Notes: generated by a model not told the origin, from the sequence alone. A stretch of 37,957 nt of DNA from an uncultured Prevotella sp. (GCA_900315695.1 ONAE01000014.1:1-37957), one strand, 5' to 3'. Positions 16,264 through 25,947 are shown, numbered from the stretch's first letter. Made by a program: numbers and translations.

Positions 16264-17202
16264 ATGATAGAACAGAAGGAGAAATATAGACAATTCAAGA
16301 AATGGCAGCACCAGCCTCATCAGGTGGCTCCACTCTCGGAGGAAATGCACGAATGCGCTACTTGCGGCACGCATTTCGAGGGTAACTATTGTCCCCGTTG
16401 CGGACAATCGGCTCAGATTGGCCGCTACTCCTTCAAGAAGGCGTTCCTGCTGTTTCTTGATGTCTGGGGTGTAGGCAATCGAGGTATGTTCCGTAGCATC
16501 CGTGACCTTCTGCTGCGTCCTGGCTACATGATCCGCGACTATCTCAGAGGTATGCAGATGGCCTACTTCCCGCCTTTCAAGATGCTCTTCTTACTCTGCA
16601 CCTTGTCTATTCTGGTAAATTCAGGCATGAATATTCAAGGCGTGAACCGTTTCAAAGAGTTGGAAGAGGAGTTTTCAATAACCGTAGAAGTGGATAATTC
16701 TGAGGAAAAGACAGAAAAGACAGACAAGAAACTCACTAAAACGGAATTAGAAAAGCAGCGAAAGAAAAAGGAGATATTAGATAAATGGGACTCAGGAGAA
16801 ACCTTTTTAGAAGGCTACAAGTGGGTCAATAAGAATATTGCTTTGGTGTATCTCGCTTGTCTGCTGCTCTTCTCCGTGCCGCTCTTTCTGATGTTCCGCC
16901 ACAGTCCTGCTACACCGGACTTACGCTTTTCAGAGTGTTTCGTGGCAATGATTTATATCACTAACATGCTACTCATCTATAGCATTATCTTCTCATTGCT
17001 ATGGCCTAATGATACGGCAGATTATATCTTCACTTTACTGATTTTACCACTGGTCATCATCCCCATCAAGCAGTTTTCAGGTTATAGTTACTGGAGCACT
17101 ATCTGGCGAATCATCGTGGCCTTCATTCCCTTCGCCATCATACTCCTCTTGCTTATCATCGCCATAGTCTTCACTTATGGCTTCATCTATATCAACTATT
17201 AG
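16264..17202 (+). CDS. DUF3667 membrane protein with N-terminal zinc ribbon
   Basis: The 312-residue protein carries a four-cysteine ribbon near the N-terminus (CATCGTHFEGNYCPRCGQ, residues 32-49). The DUF3667 signature follows (RSIRDLLLRPGYMIRDYLRG, then AYFPPFKMLFLL). After a long charged region (about 130-185, rich in E and K) come four to five membrane helices. DUF3667 proteins have no established biochemical function. The gene is divergent from the potassium channel and one base from the next small membrane-protein gene. The E/K-rich loop is an unusual feature for an otherwise hydrophobic protein. Confidence 0.75.
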   Translation: MIEQKEKYRQFKKWQHQPHQVAPLSEEMHECATCGTHFEGNYCPRCGQSAQIGRYSFKKAFLLFLDVWGVGNRGMFRSIRDLLLRPGYMIRDYLRGMQMAYFPPFKMLFLLCTLSILVNSGMNIQGVNRFKELEEEFSITVEVDNSEEKTEKTDKKLTKTELEKQRKKKEILDKWDSGETFLEGYKWVNKNIALVYLACLLLFSVPLFLMFRHSPATPDLRFSECFVAMIYITNMLLIYSIIFSLLWPNDTADYIFTLLILPLVIIPIKQFSGYSYWSTIWRIIVAFIPFAIILLLLIIAIVFTYGFIYINY

Positions 17203-17203
17203 T

Positions 17204-17590
17204 ATGAATGATCCTTATAAGCCAATAAAGAAACCCAGCGGATGCTGGAAGTGGTCTGGTTGTATGCTGACGATAGTCAGTGCGCTACTGATTGCTTTCT
17301 TCGTGTGGATGATTGTCGATAGCGAAAGGGAGATGGACAAGAGTCGTCAAGAATTCACAGCCTCGCAGATAGAGTACGAAGAAGCATTGAAGGCTTATGA
17401 AGCCGACTCTTTACACCTTGAAAAGCCGGAATTTCATCCACGAGGTCACATGGGAGTGAATATCGGTGCTGCCTTCCTTGTGGTGTTCATCTTGTTTTTG
17501 CTGATACCTTTTGGTATAGGCTTGTTGATACTGCTCTATTATTGGCTGAAGTATCGCAAATGGCGAAATAATGAATTATTCCTTAAATAA
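17204..17590 (+). CDS. Small two-helix membrane protein
   Basis: I choose the ATG at 17204, one base after the stop of the DUF3667 gene; an in-frame ATG at 17177 would add nine residues and overlap that gene. The 128-residue product has two membrane helices (about 20-38 and 85-113), joined by a roughly 45-residue charged loop with a helical, coiled-coil-like run (MDKSRQEFTASQIEYEEAL). The family is not recognised. The one-base gap implies cotranscription with the DUF3667 gene, perhaps as a partner subunit. Confidence 0.7.
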   Translation: MNDPYKPIKKPSGCWKWSGCMLTIVSALLIAFFVWMIVDSEREMDKSRQEFTASQIEYEEALKAYEADSLHLEKPEFHPRGHMGVNIGAAFLVVFILFLLIPFGIGLLILLYYWLKYRKWRNNELFLK

Positions 17591-17622
17591 TTTGGATTTT
17601 TCCCCACTAATTCGTATCTTTG
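17591..17622 (+). promoter_or_regulatory. Promoter for leuS
   Basis: TTTG at 17591-17594, a 20-base spacer and TATCTTTG at 17615-17622 followed by CAG. The start codon is 43 bases downstream. Confidence 0.75.
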
Positions 17623-17665
17623 CAGCCCATAATAATGTACGGAAACAATAAAATACGAAAATACA

Positions 17666-20488
17666 ATGGATTACAATTTCAGAGAAATCGAACAGAAATG
17701 GCAGAAGCGATGGGTAGAGAATGGAACCTATCGCGTGGTGGAGGACAAGAACAAGAAGAAATTCTATGTGCTCAACATGTTCCCTTACCCCTCTGGGGCA
17801 GGTCTGCACGTGGGTCATCCCCTTGGCTATATCGCCTCAGATATCTATGCCCGTTATAAACGTCTGAAGGGCTTCAACGTGTTGAACCCGATGGGTTATG
17901 ATGCCTACGGATTGCCTGCAGAACAGTATGCCATCCAGACAGGTCAGCATCCTGAGAAAACCACTTTTGCCAACATCGACCGCTATCGTGAGCAGTTGGA
18001 TAAGATCGGCTTCTCATTCGATTGGGATCGTGAGGTTCGCACCTGTGACCCCATCTATTATAAGTGGACACAGTGGGCTTTCCAGCGGATGTTCAAGAGT
18101 TATTACTCTACCTCTTCACATAAGGCTCAGCCCACTATCAAACTGATTGAGCACTTCGAACTGATGGGTACTGAGAACTGTAACGCCCTGGGTACTGAGG
18201 AGTTGCATTTCACAGCCTCTGACTGGGCCAGTTTCTCTGAGAAGAAGAAGCAGGAAGTGCTAATGAACTACCGTATTGCTTACCTGGCTGAGACGATGGT
18301 GAATTGGTGCCCGGCATTGGGAACTGTATTGGCTAACGATGAGGTGATCAATGGTGTCTCTGAGCGTGGTGGCTATCCTGTGGAACAGAAGAAGATGCGC
18401 CAGTGGTGCCTGCGTGTGTCTGCTTATGCCCAGCGTCTGCTCGATGGTCTGGAGGAGATCGATTGGACAGACTCTCTGAAGGAGACTCAGCGCAACTGGA
18501 TTGGTCGCTCTGAGGGTACTGAGGTAGAGTTCAACGTCGCTGATTCAGACAAGCACTTCACCATCTTCACCACACGTGCCGATACGATGTTTGGTGTCAC
18601 CTTCATGGTGCTGGCGCCTGAGAGTGAGCTCGTCGCTGATTTGACAACTGCTGATCAGAAGGAAGAGGTAGCCCAGTATCTCGACTACGTGAAGAAGCGT
18701 ACGGAGAGAGAGCGTCAGATGGACCACAAGGTAACTGGCGTATTCTCAGGAAGTTACGCTATCAATCCGTTTACAGACGAGAAAATCCCCATCTGGATTT
18801 CAGAATATGTGTTGGCTGGTTATGGTACTGGTGCCATCATGGCTGTACCAGCTCACGACTCTCGTGACTATGCCTTTGCCAAGCACTTCAACCTGCCGAT
18901 CATCCCTGTGATCGAGGGTGCAGACGTATCTGAAGAGAGCTTTGATGCCAAGGATGGTATCATGTGTAACTCTGCATCAGATAAGTTCTCACTCAATGGT
19001 CTGACTGTAAAGGAGGCCATCGCTGCTACGAAGAAGTTCGTGACAGAGCAGGGCTTGGGTCGTGTGAAGGTGAACTATCGTCTGCGCGATGCCATCTTCT
19101 CTCGTCAGCGTTATTGGGGTGAGCCATTCCCTGTTTACTACAAGGACGATATGCCCTATATGATCCCCAAGGAGTGTCTCCCTTTGGAGTTGCCTGAGAT
19201 TGATGAATACAAGCCTACAGAGACAGGTGAGCCCCCATTGGGACGTGCGAAGATGTGGGCTTGGGATACGAAGTTCGACAAGGTGGTATCAAAGGATGAG
19301 ATTGACAATAAGACTGTCTTCCCCTTGGAGCTGAACACGATGCCTGGTTTCGCTGGTTCATCAGCTTACTATCTCCGTTATATGGATCCCAAAAACGAGA
19401 AGGCTCTCGTGAGTCGTGATGCCGATGAGTATTGGCGTAATGTGGATCTCTACGTAGGAGGTACTGAGCACGCTACTGGTCACCTGATCTACTCTCGTTT
19501 CTGGAATAAGTTCCTCTTTGACTCTGGTTATTCTTGCGAGGACGAGCCCTTCAAGAAGCTCGTGAATCAGGGTATGATTCAGGGACGCTCTAACTTCGTA
19601 TATCGTATTGAGGACGAGGGTGCCGACAAGGGTAAGTTCGTGAGTCTGAACCTGAAGGAGAACTACAAGGAGGTAACACCTATCCATGTGGATGTGAACA
19701 TCGTCAGCGCTGATGTGCTCGACATCGAGGCCTTCAAGGCTTGGCGACCTGAGTACGAGCATGCTGAGTTCATCCTCGAGAATGGCAAATATATCTGTGG
19801 TTGGGCGATTGAGAAAATGTCGAAGTCGATGTTCAACGTAGTGAACCCAGATATGATTGTCGAGAAGTATGGTGCTGACACCCTGCGTCTCTACGAGATG
19901 TTCCTGGGTCCTGTAGAACAGTCGAAGCCTTGGGACACCAATGGTATCGATGGTTGTCACCGTTTCCTGCGTAAGTTCTGGAACCTCTATCAGAACGGCT
20001 TCGATGAGGGTGAGGCAACAGCAGACAATCTGAAGAGTGTTCACAAACTCATCAAGAAAGTATCTCAGGACATCGAGCAGTTCTCTTACAACACCTCTAT
20101 CTCTGCCTTTATGATCTGCGTGAACGAACTCTCTCAGCAGAAGTGCAAGAACAAGGAACTGCTGAAGACGCTGGTGATCCTCATCGCGCCGTTTGCACCA
20201 CATATCGCTGAAGAGCTCTGGGAGATGCTGGGTGAGAAGGGTAGTGTCTGCGATGCCCAATGGCCCAAATGGGACGAGCAGTATCTCGTAGAGAGTCAGG
20301 TGAAGTTGGGTGTCGCCTTCAATGGTAAGAACCGCTTCGAAATGGCATTTGCTGCTGATGCTGACAACCAGACCATTCAGGATGCAGTCTTGGCAGATGA
20401 GCGCTCGCAGAAGTATCTTGAAGGTTTCCAGGTAGCAAAGGTTATCATCGTCCCTAAGCGTATGGTGAACATTGTGCTGAAAAAATAA
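17666..20488 (+). CDS. leuS: Leucyl-tRNA synthetase
   Basis: This class I synthetase charges tRNA-Leu. The HIGH-type motif is HVGH at residues 48-51, within [15 protein letters not shown], and KMSKS is at 717-721. A CP1 editing domain lies between, with the threonine-rich TTRAD segment and [15 protein letters not shown] near residues 390-405. The 940-residue length is somewhat longer than the E. coli enzyme (860); the excess seems to lie in insertions around residues 640-690. The stop codon touches the start of the next gene (TAAATG, no gap), so the YitT-RdgB gene is probably cotranscribed. Confidence 0.97.
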   Translation: MDYNFREIEQKWQKRWVENGTYRVVEDKNKKKFYVLNMFPYPSGAGLHVGHPLGYIASDIYARYKRLKGFNVLNPMGYDAYGLPAEQYAIQTGQHPEKTTFANIDRYREQLDKIGFSFDWDREVRTCDPIYYKWTQWAFQRMFKSYYSTSSHKAQPTIKLIEHFELMGTENCNALGTEELHFTASDWASFSEKKKQEVLMNYRIAYLAETMVNWCPALGTVLANDEVINGVSERGGYPVEQKKMRQWCLRVSAYAQRLLDGLEEIDWTDSLKETQRNWIGRSEGTEVEFNVADSDKHFTIFTTRADTMFGVTFMVLAPESELVADLTTADQKEEVAQYLDYVKKRTERERQMDHKVTGVFSGSYAINPFTDEKIPIWISEYVLAGYGTGAIMAVPAHDSRDYAFAKHFNLPIIPVIEGADVSEESFDAKDGIMCNSASDKFSLNGLTVKEAIAATKKFVTEQGLGRVKVNYRLRDAIFSRQRYWGEPFPVYYKDDMPYMIPKECLPLELPEIDEYKPTETGEPPLGRAKMWAWDTKFDKVVSKDEIDNKTVFPLELNTMPGFAGSSAYYLRYMDPKNEKALVSRDADEYWRNVDLYVGGTEHATGHLIYSRFWNKFLFDSGYSCEDEPFKKLVNQGMIQGRSNFVYRIEDEGADKGKFVSLNLKENYKEVTPIHVDVNIVSADVLDIEAFKAWRPEYEHAEFILENGKYICGWAIEKMSKSMFNVVNPDMIVEKYGADTLRLYEMFLGPVEQSKPWDTNGIDGCHRFLRKFWNLYQNGFDEGEATADNLKSVHKLIKKVSQDIEQFSYNTSISAFMICVNELSQQKCKNKELLKTLVILIAPFAPHIAEELWEMLGEKGSVCDAQWPKWDEQYLVESQVKLGVAFNGKNRFEMAFAADADNQTIQDAVLADERSQKYLEGFQVAKVIIVPKRMVNIVLKK

Positions 20489-22015
20489 ATGACAATTGAT
20501 CACAAAATCATCCTCAATGAGGCCAGAGACTATTTATTTATAGCCATTGGCCTCTTACTCTATACCATCGCCTTCACGGTATTCCTGATGCCTTATCAGA
20601 TCGTGGCAGGAGGCGTGACAGGTCTTTCGGCTATCATCTACTATGCCACAGGCTTCCATTTGGAGAATACCTACATCATCATCAATGGTATCCTGCTGGT
20701 AGTAGCCTTGAAGATACTGGGTGTGAAGTTCCTGATGAAGACCATCTTCGCCATCTTCACCCTCTACTTCATGCTGATGTTTGCGCAGGAGATACTTCCC
20801 AAGCAGGAGAATGGTCTGCCTTTCAAACTGATGGGTGAGGGTCAGGACTTCATGTCTATGATTATAGGCTGTGTGATTACTGGTATCGCTTTGGCTACTG
20901 TCTTCATGAACAATGGTTCTACGGGTGGTACAGATATCATTGCAGCCTCAGTGAATAAGTTTCATCCTAATGTCACATTAGGAAATGTACTGATTGCTGC
21001 CGACTTCTGTATCATCGGCTCTTGTATGTTCTTCCCCCAGTTTGGTGACTATATGGAGCGTGCCCATAAGGTGATGTTCGGCTTCTGCGTGATGACGATG
21101 GAGAACTATGTGCTCGACTACGTGATGAATGCACGTCGTCAGTCTGTACAGTTCTTTATCTTCTCCAGCAAATGGCAGGAGATAGCCAATGCCATTGGTA
21201 CAGAGATGAATCATGGTGTGACAATTCTCGATGGTCACGGCTGGTACACAGGTCATCAGATGAAGGTGCTCTGTATTCTGGCCAGAAAGAACGAGAGTGT
21301 GAATATGTTCCGCTTGATTAAGATGATCGATCCACGTGCCTTTGTATCACAGTCGAGTGTCATTGGTGTCTATGGTGAGGGTTTTGATGAGATGAGGGTA
21401 AACGTAAAAAAGAAGAAAATGAAAATAGTATTTGCCACCAACAACCTCAATAAACTCACGGAGGTTCGTAAGATATTGGGTAATTCGTTTGAAGTGCTAT
21501 CACTGAAAGATATCAACTGCAACGATGATATTCCAGAGAAAGGACAGACGCTGGAGGATAATGCTAAGATGAAGGCAGAATACATCTACAAGAAGTACCA
21601 TATCAACTGCTTTGCTGATGATACAGGTCTTGAGGTGGAGTCTTTAGGTGGAGCCCCAGGTGTGTATAGTGCCCGCTATGCCTCAATGATGGGTTCTGGC
21701 AATGCCCAATCTCATGACTCTGGTGCTAATATGACGCGTCTGCTGCATGAACTGGAGGAGAAGGATAACCGTAAGGCCCGTTTCCGTACGATCATCGCCT
21801 TGATCATCGATGGAAAAATCACTACCTTCGAAGGTATCGTCAATGGTGAGATTATCCGTGAGCGTAGGGGAGGCGAGGGCTTCGGTTATGATCCTATCTT
21901 CCAACCTGATGGCTATAATCAGACATTTGCCGAACTGGGTACGAATATTAAGAATCACATTAGTCACAGAGCCATAGCGGTTCAAAAACTCGCAGACTAT
22001 CTGAAGAAAAGGTAA
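20489..22015 (+). CDS. Fusion of a YitT-family membrane protein and RdgB/HAM1 NTP pyrophosphatase
   Basis: The single 508-residue frame combines two proteins usually encoded separately. Residues 1-310 are a YitT/DUF161 membrane protein (five or so helices, [28 protein letters not shown]) with a DUF2179-type C-terminal domain. Residues 311-508 are a complete HAM1/RdgB domain that hydrolyses dITP and [47 protein letters not shown] and ISHRAIA. The join is [11 protein letters not shown]. The codons GTA AAA AAG contain a six-A run (21406-21411). One A fewer would give a TGA at 21420 overlapping the ATG at 21419, the normal two-gene ATGA layout. So this is a real fusion, a slippage allele or a one-base sequence error. 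Confidence 0.85.
   Translation: MTIDHKIILNEARDYLFIAIGLLLYTIAFTVFLMPYQIVAGGVTGLSAIIYYATGFHLENTYIIINGILLVVALKILGVKFLMKTIFAIFTLYFMLMFAQEILPKQENGLPFKLMGEGQDFMSMIIGCVITGIALATVFMNNGSTGGTDIIAASVNKFHPNVTLGNVLIAADFCIIGSCMFFPQFGDYMERAHKVMFGFCVMTMENYVLDYVMNARRQSVQFFIFSSKWQEIANAIGTEMNHGVTILDGHGWYTGHQMKVLCILARKNESVNMFRLIKMIDPRAFVSQSSVIGVYGEGFDEMRVNVKKKKMKIVFATNNLNKLTEVRKILGNSFEVLSLKDINCNDDIPEKGQTLEDNAKMKAEYIYKKYHINCFADDTGLEVESLGGAPGVYSARYASMMGSGNAQSHDSGANMTRLLHELEEKDNRKARFRTIIALIIDGKITTFEGIVNGEIIRERRGGEGFGYDPIFQPDGYNQTFAELGTNIKNHISHRAIAVQKLADYLKKR
21406..21412 (+). other. A_AAA_AAG slippery heptamer at the YitT-RdgB junction
   Basis: The heptamer is in the zero frame required for -1 slippage (as in E. 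coli dnaX). A shift to -1 would end translation 14 codons later; a +1 shift would end it at the TGA at 21420-21422. Either event would release the YitT part alone. No stimulatory hairpin was identified. Confidence 0.5.
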
Positions 22016-22043
22016 AAAGATAAGAAAGTAAAAAAGGTAAGAA

Positions 22044-24008
22044 ATGAAAGCTGTGTTTCTCAATAGAAATAGATTGGTAAAATGGTTTCTACCCTTTTAC
22101 CTTTTTACCTTTTTACTTTTTTACCCTCATACCTTCTTACCTTTACATGCCCAGGTAGGTACTTGGCAAAATCATCTGGCTTACTATGAGTTGCAGAATA
22201 TTTGCGCAGCATCTGATAAACAACTCTTTGTACTGGCTTCTAATTCTCTCTATCAATATAACCAGAACGATGAGAGCATCACGACTTATGATAAGGTAAA
22301 TGGCCTCAGTGATACCTATATCACTCATATTGCCTGGAACCCAAAAGCCCAAAAACTGATAGTTATCTATCAGAATTCAAATATCGATCTGATAGATACC
22401 AAAGGAAATATCATTAATATCTCTGCACTCTATACGAAGGTTATGACAGAGAGTAAAGAGGTGAATAGTCTTATAATTGATGATATTTATGCATGGCTTG
22501 ATTGCGATTTCGGCTATGTGAAGGTGAATATGCAGAAAGCGGAAATCACTGATACTTATACGCCTAATAATCCTGATTATCCCAAAGATCTGCCCAGCTA
22601 TAATGAATATAAGGATTTAGAGGCATATAGAGCCGTTGTAGAAAAACTCAGTCCTATTGGTCCGAAATACAACCATTTCTATGAGTCAACATTCCTGAAT
22701 GGTAAGCTATATACCACTGGTGGTTATTTTCTTTCAGGTATGAACGACTATAACTATCCTGGAACCATTCAGGTGTATGATGGAATGGATTGGACGATTT
22801 ATGAGGATCAGCTCTCAGAGAAGACAGGTTATCCATATCTCGACATCAATTGCATCAGTGTGGATCCTACGGATGAGACACATGTCTATGCTGGTGGCAG
22901 ATGTGGACTGTATGAATTCAAAGACGGACGATTGCTAAACTATTATAATAAGGATAATAGTCCACTAAAACCTGCTATCGATCGTGGTAAGGAACTGGGC
23001 AATGATTATGTACTCGTCAATGGCATCCAGTTTGATCAGGCAGGTAATCTGTGGGTACTGAATAGTCAGGCAAGAGGGGTTAATCTGCTTTTGCTGTCAA
23101 AGGATCATACATGGACAGATTATCATCAAGAATTGTTAGATGACTCTGAAGGTGTGACGCTTTCCGGATTAAGAAATATGTTCTTTGACAGTCGAGGTTT
23201 GCTTTGGTTCGTCAATACCTCTTGGAAAGACCAGTCTGTATGCTGTTATCAACCATCTACAAACACTTTATTAAAATACAGCACTTTTATTAATCAGGAT
23301 GGTTTAACCTATTCACCTACTTTTATTAATAGTGTCTGTGAGGATAAAGAGCATCATATCTGGGTAGGCACCAATATCGGACCATTTATGATTAAGAGCG
23401 AGGAAGTAGGACGTGAGAATGTGACATTCTATCAGATTAAAGTGCCTCGTAACGATGGTACCAACTATGCCGATTATCTGCTCAATAATGTTCATATCAC
23501 AAATATAGCTATTGATGGTGGTAATCGGAAGTGGTTTGCTACGAATGGTGCTGGCACTTTCCTGATAAGTGCCGATAATTTGACACAAATATCAAATTTC
23601 AAGGAAGACAATTCCTATCTGCTGTCAAACAAAATTTATTCTACTGCCATTGATCAGAATAAGGGCGAAGTATATTTACTCACAGATAAAGGACTCTGTT
23701 CTTTCCAAAGTGACGCTACAAAACCTTCTGAGGAAATGACAGAAGACAATGTTTATGCCTATCCGAATCCTGTGACACCAGATTATACAGGACTGATTAC
23801 CATTACTGGTCTGACATACGATGCTGATGTGAAGATCACTGCATCGAATGGTGCCTTGATTGCTCAAGGACGCAGTAATGGTGGTATGTTTACTTGGGAT
23901 GGTAATGATCGTCAGGGTAGGAGAGTGGCAAGTGGCATTTATTTCGTCATCACAGCTACCTCTGACGGCAATCAAGGAACAGTCTGCAAAATTGCTATCA
24001 TTAATTGA
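22044..24008 (+). CDS. porZ: PorZ-like type IX secretion system protein
   Basis: The 654-residue protein has a signal sequence ending LPLHAQ (about residue 37) and then the typical PorZ opening VGTWQNHLAYYELQNI. Two seven-bladed-type propeller regions follow, with repeated two-component-regulator propeller phrases (GLSDTYITHIAWN, DQAGNLWVLNS, DSRGLLWFVNT, CEDKEHHIWVGTNIGPF). The C-terminal 85 residues form a type IX sorting-domain-like sandwich (VYAYPNPVTPDYTG through GNDRQGRRVASGIYFV). In Porphyromonas PorZ works at the cell surface with the PorU sortase. It is somewhat shorter than the 776-residue P. gingivalis protein. The assignment rests on overall layout. Confidence 0.72.
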   Translation: MKAVFLNRNRLVKWFLPFYLFTFLLFYPHTFLPLHAQVGTWQNHLAYYELQNICAASDKQLFVLASNSLYQYNQNDESITTYDKVNGLSDTYITHIAWNPKAQKLIVIYQNSNIDLIDTKGNIINISALYTKVMTESKEVNSLIIDDIYAWLDCDFGYVKVNMQKAEITDTYTPNNPDYPKDLPSYNEYKDLEAYRAVVEKLSPIGPKYNHFYESTFLNGKLYTTGGYFLSGMNDYNYPGTIQVYDGMDWTIYEDQLSEKTGYPYLDINCISVDPTDETHVYAGGRCGLYEFKDGRLLNYYNKDNSPLKPAIDRGKELGNDYVLVNGIQFDQAGNLWVLNSQARGVNLLLLSKDHTWTDYHQELLDDSEGVTLSGLRNMFFDSRGLLWFVNTSWKDQSVCCYQPSTNTLLKYSTFINQDGLTYSPTFINSVCEDKEHHIWVGTNIGPFMIKSEEVGRENVTFYQIKVPRNDGTNYADYLLNNVHITNIAIDGGNRKWFATNGAGTFLISADNLTQISNFKEDNSYLLSNKIYSTAIDQNKGEVYLLTDKGLCSFQSDATKPSEEMTEDNVYAYPNPVTPDYTGLITITGLTYDADVKITASNGALIAQGRSNGGMFTWDGNDRQGRRVASGIYFVITATSDGNQGTVCKIAIIN

Positions 24009-24013
24009 AAAAA

Positions 24014-24042
24014 TTGCTACCATTAATAGTAGCAAAAAAAAA
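24014..24042 (+). terminator. Terminator after porZ
   Basis: TTGCTAC (24014-24020) pairs perfectly with GTAGCAA (24029-24035). The downstream run on this strand is A, not T, so it is a weak plus-strand terminator and may instead help the minus-strand nadA terminator beside it. Confidence 0.4.
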
Positions 24043-24068
24043 GCTGGAGTGATTAACTCAACTCCAGC
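24033..24068 (-). terminator. Rho-independent terminator of nadA
   Basis: Perfect 8-base stem, GCTGGAGT (24043-24050) with ACTCCAGC (24061-24068), followed on the minus strand by a run of nine T. The nadA stop codon is inside the loop. Confidence 0.85.
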
Positions 24069-24997
24069 ATTCTATTAATAGGTTTCACTGCTTCTTTCGC
24101 TATCTCAGGATCAATCTCTATCTGTGGCGATTCATTCTTCAGACAGTCATATACCTTTTCGAGTGTATTCATCTTCATATACTGACACTCGTTACAACTG
24201 CATTCCAAGCCGCTCTCGCTGATTTCAGGAGGCACAGGGATAAATTCCTTATCAGGACAAGTTCGTTGCATCTCATGAAGAATACCAGCCTCTGTGGCTA
24301 CAATAAACTGCTTCTGATCACTCTGTTGAGCATAGTTCAGCATCGTTGCTGTACTTCCCTTTACTTCTGCTACAGCTAATACAGGAGCCTTACACTCCAG
24401 ATGAGCCATGACTATGGCATCAGGGTACTTAGCTTTCAGTTCGAGAATCTTTGAAACAGAAAAACGCTCATGCACATGACAACCACCATTCCATAACAGC
24501 ATATCACGACCTGTCACCTCATTGATATAATTACCAAGGTTATAATCAGGACCAAAAATCAGTTTGGCATCTTTTGGTAACTGATCTACAACCTTCTTAG
24601 CATTACCACTGGTGACAACCACATCTGTCAGTGCCTTTACAGCTGCTGTAGTATTAACATAAGAGATTACCTGATAACCAGGATGCTCTTCCTTAAACTT
24701 CTTCAGATCTTCAGCCTTACAACTATCAGCTAAAGAACAACCAGCTTCCAAGTCAGGACAAAGCACCATCTTATCAGGTGAGAGCAGTTTACAGGTCTCT
24801 GCCATAAAATGAACACCACACATCACCATGATTTTTGCATCTGTCTTTGCAGCCTTGCGAGCCAAAGCCAAAGAGTCACCTACGAAATCAGCGATATCCT
24901 GAATATCACCAATCGTATAGTAGTGAGCCAGGATAATAGCACCTTTCTCATCACACATACGACGAATCTCAGCTTTCAATTCTTCTGTTTTCAACAT
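24053..24997 (-). CDS. nadA: Quinolinate synthase
   Basis: NadA condenses iminoaspartate with dihydroxyacetone phosphate to quinolinate in de novo NAD synthesis. The three cluster-ligand cysteines typical of the family appear in MVMCGVHFMAET, WNGGCHVHERF and LECSCNECQYM. Other signatures are AHYYTIGDIQDIADFVGDSLALA near the N-terminus and FGPDYNLGNYI. The ATG at 24997 is preferred over a GTG one codon upstream, giving 314 residues. No nadB or nadC lies beside it in this window. The promoter region overlaps the AT-rich side of the candidate replication origin. Confidence 0.95.
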   Translation of the reverse strand: MLKTEELKAEIRRMCDEKGAIILAHYYTIGDIQDIADFVGDSLALARKAAKTDAKIMVMCGVHFMAETCKLLSPDKMVLCPDLEAGCSLADSCKAEDLKKFKEEHPGYQVISYVNTTAAVKALTDVVVTSGNAKKVVDQLPKDAKLIFGPDYNLGNYINEVTGRDMLLWNGGCHVHERFSVSKILELKAKYPDAIVMAHLECKAPVLAVAEVKGSTATMLNYAQQSDQKQFIVATEAGILHEMQRTCPDKEFIPVPPEISESGLECSCNECQYMKMNTLEKVYDCLKNESPQIEIDPEIAKEAVKPINRMLELS

Positions 24998-25000
24998 CAC

Positions 25001-25371
25001 AATATATTTATTTTTTCTTTTATTCTTTTTTAAAAATAGAAATAAGTAGTATGATATGCCGTGAATATCTTGATAACTTTCTACTGATTTTCTTGGTAGA
25101 TTAGTTATACATATCGAATTTCACTTTATCAATACCTACTGTGGATTCTTTCTCTCTGATAATGAGTTCATAAGATTGTTTATCCACAATTTCCAATTTT
25201 GGTGCAAAATTAATAAGTTTATATTATTTTTCAGCAAATTATGGTGGAAATCTTTCGAAAAACACGTGAATAATCTTGTGGATATCCCTATATCGAACAG
25301 GGCAATAATGATTTTGTTGGTTATCCACAACGTTTTCCACACAGTTATCCACAGTTTTTCCACTCTAATAA
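25001..25371. other. oriC: Candidate chromosome replication origin (oriC)
   Basis: This gene-free gap has perfect DnaA boxes TTATCCACA at 25180, 25321 and 25345, single-mismatch boxes at 25333 (TTTTCCACA) and 25277 (minus strand, ATATCCACA), and weaker ones at 25140 (minus strand) and 25356. The left two thirds is very AT-rich, as expected for an unwinding element. It lies between nadA and a TrmH-type gene; dnaA itself is not in this window. The box cluster is sequence evidence; origin function is inference. Confidence 0.7.
25321..25364 (+). repeat. Phased cluster of four DnaA boxes
   Basis: Boxes begin at 25321, 25333, 25345 and 25356, at a spacing of 12, 12 and 11 bases, all in one orientation: TTATCCACA, TTTTCCACA, TTATCCACA, TTTTCCACT. 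Regular same-strand spacing favours a cooperative DnaA filament pointing toward the AT-rich side or the trmH side. Confidence 0.8.
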
Positions 25372-25403
25372 TTTGGTAATTTGCCGACTTAATCGTAACT
25401 TTG
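25372..25403 (+). promoter_or_regulatory. Promoter for the TrmH-type gene
   Basis: TTTG at 25372-25375, a 20-base spacer and TAACTTTG at 25396-25403. It abuts the DnaA-box cluster, so DnaA could influence it. The ATG follows after eight bases. Confidence 0.65.
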
Positions 25404-25411
25404 CAACCACG

Positions 25412-25939
25412 ATGAAGAAATTAAGGACGATAGAAATGCAGCGTCTCTCTGTAGAAGAATTCAAAGAGGCGGATAAGTTACCATTGATAGTTGTATTGGA
25501 TGATGTCCGTTCGATGCACAATGTAGGTAGTGTGTTTCGTACAGGTGATGCTTTCCGTATTAAGGCTGTCTATCTGTGTGGTATCACTTCCACACCTCCG
25601 ATGGCAGAGATTCATAAGACAGCTTTAGGTGCTGAGGATAGTGTCAGTTGGAAATACTATCCTACTGCTATGGAGGCTTTGAATTCTTTGAAGGCTGATG
25701 GCTATGAGGTTTATGCCATCGAACAGGCGCATGGTTCTACGATGTTACAGGATTTTAAGCCTGAGGCTGACCAGAAATATGCCATCATACTTGGTAATGA
25801 GGTAAAAGGCGTACATCAGGAGGTAGTAGATGCCTGTGATGGTTGTCTGGAAATTCCTCAGTTTGGTACAAAACATTCTATGAATGTCTCTGTGACTGGT
25901 GGAATTGTCATCTGGCACTTTGCAAAAACTAAACTTTAG
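25412..25939 (+). CDS. TrmH/SpoU-family RNA 2'-O-methyltransferase
   Basis: The ATG at 25412 is chosen because the promoter -7 box lies at 25396-25403, inside the longer frame. The 175-residue protein has the three SPOUT motifs: NVGSVFRTGDAF (motif 1), ILGNEVKGV (motif 2) and SMNVSVTGGIVIW (motif 3), which build the deep trefoil knot that binds S-adenosylmethionine. It 2'-O-methylates a tRNA or rRNA ribose; the target cannot be read from the sequence. There is no N-terminal L30e-like substrate-binding extension, which resembles TrmH/TrmL-size proteins. mntP follows eight bases later, probably in the same transcript. Confidence 0.9.
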   Translation: MKKLRTIEMQRLSVEEFKEADKLPLIVVLDDVRSMHNVGSVFRTGDAFRIKAVYLCGITSTPPMAEIHKTALGAEDSVSWKYYPTAMEALNSLKADGYEVYAIEQAHGSTMLQDFKPEADQKYAIILGNEVKGVHQEVVDACDGCLEIPQFGTKHSMNVSVTGGIVIWHFAKTKL

Positions 25940-25947
25940 AAAGATAT

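Noticed and set aside
19361-20503. Long minus-strand frame (380 codons) opposite leuS
   Set aside because: It mirrors the codon usage of leuS on the other strand and has no recognisable domain or promoter; leuS is unmistakable.
23987-24035. Imperfect direct repeat of AAATTGCTA(T/C)CATTAAT at the porZ end
   Set aside because: It is a single short duplication that also forms the weak porZ hairpin; nothing else indicates a mobile element or attachment site.
25136-25379. Short frames within the candidate origin
   Set aside because: They are made of AT-rich DNA and DnaA boxes, with no promoter or family resemblance.
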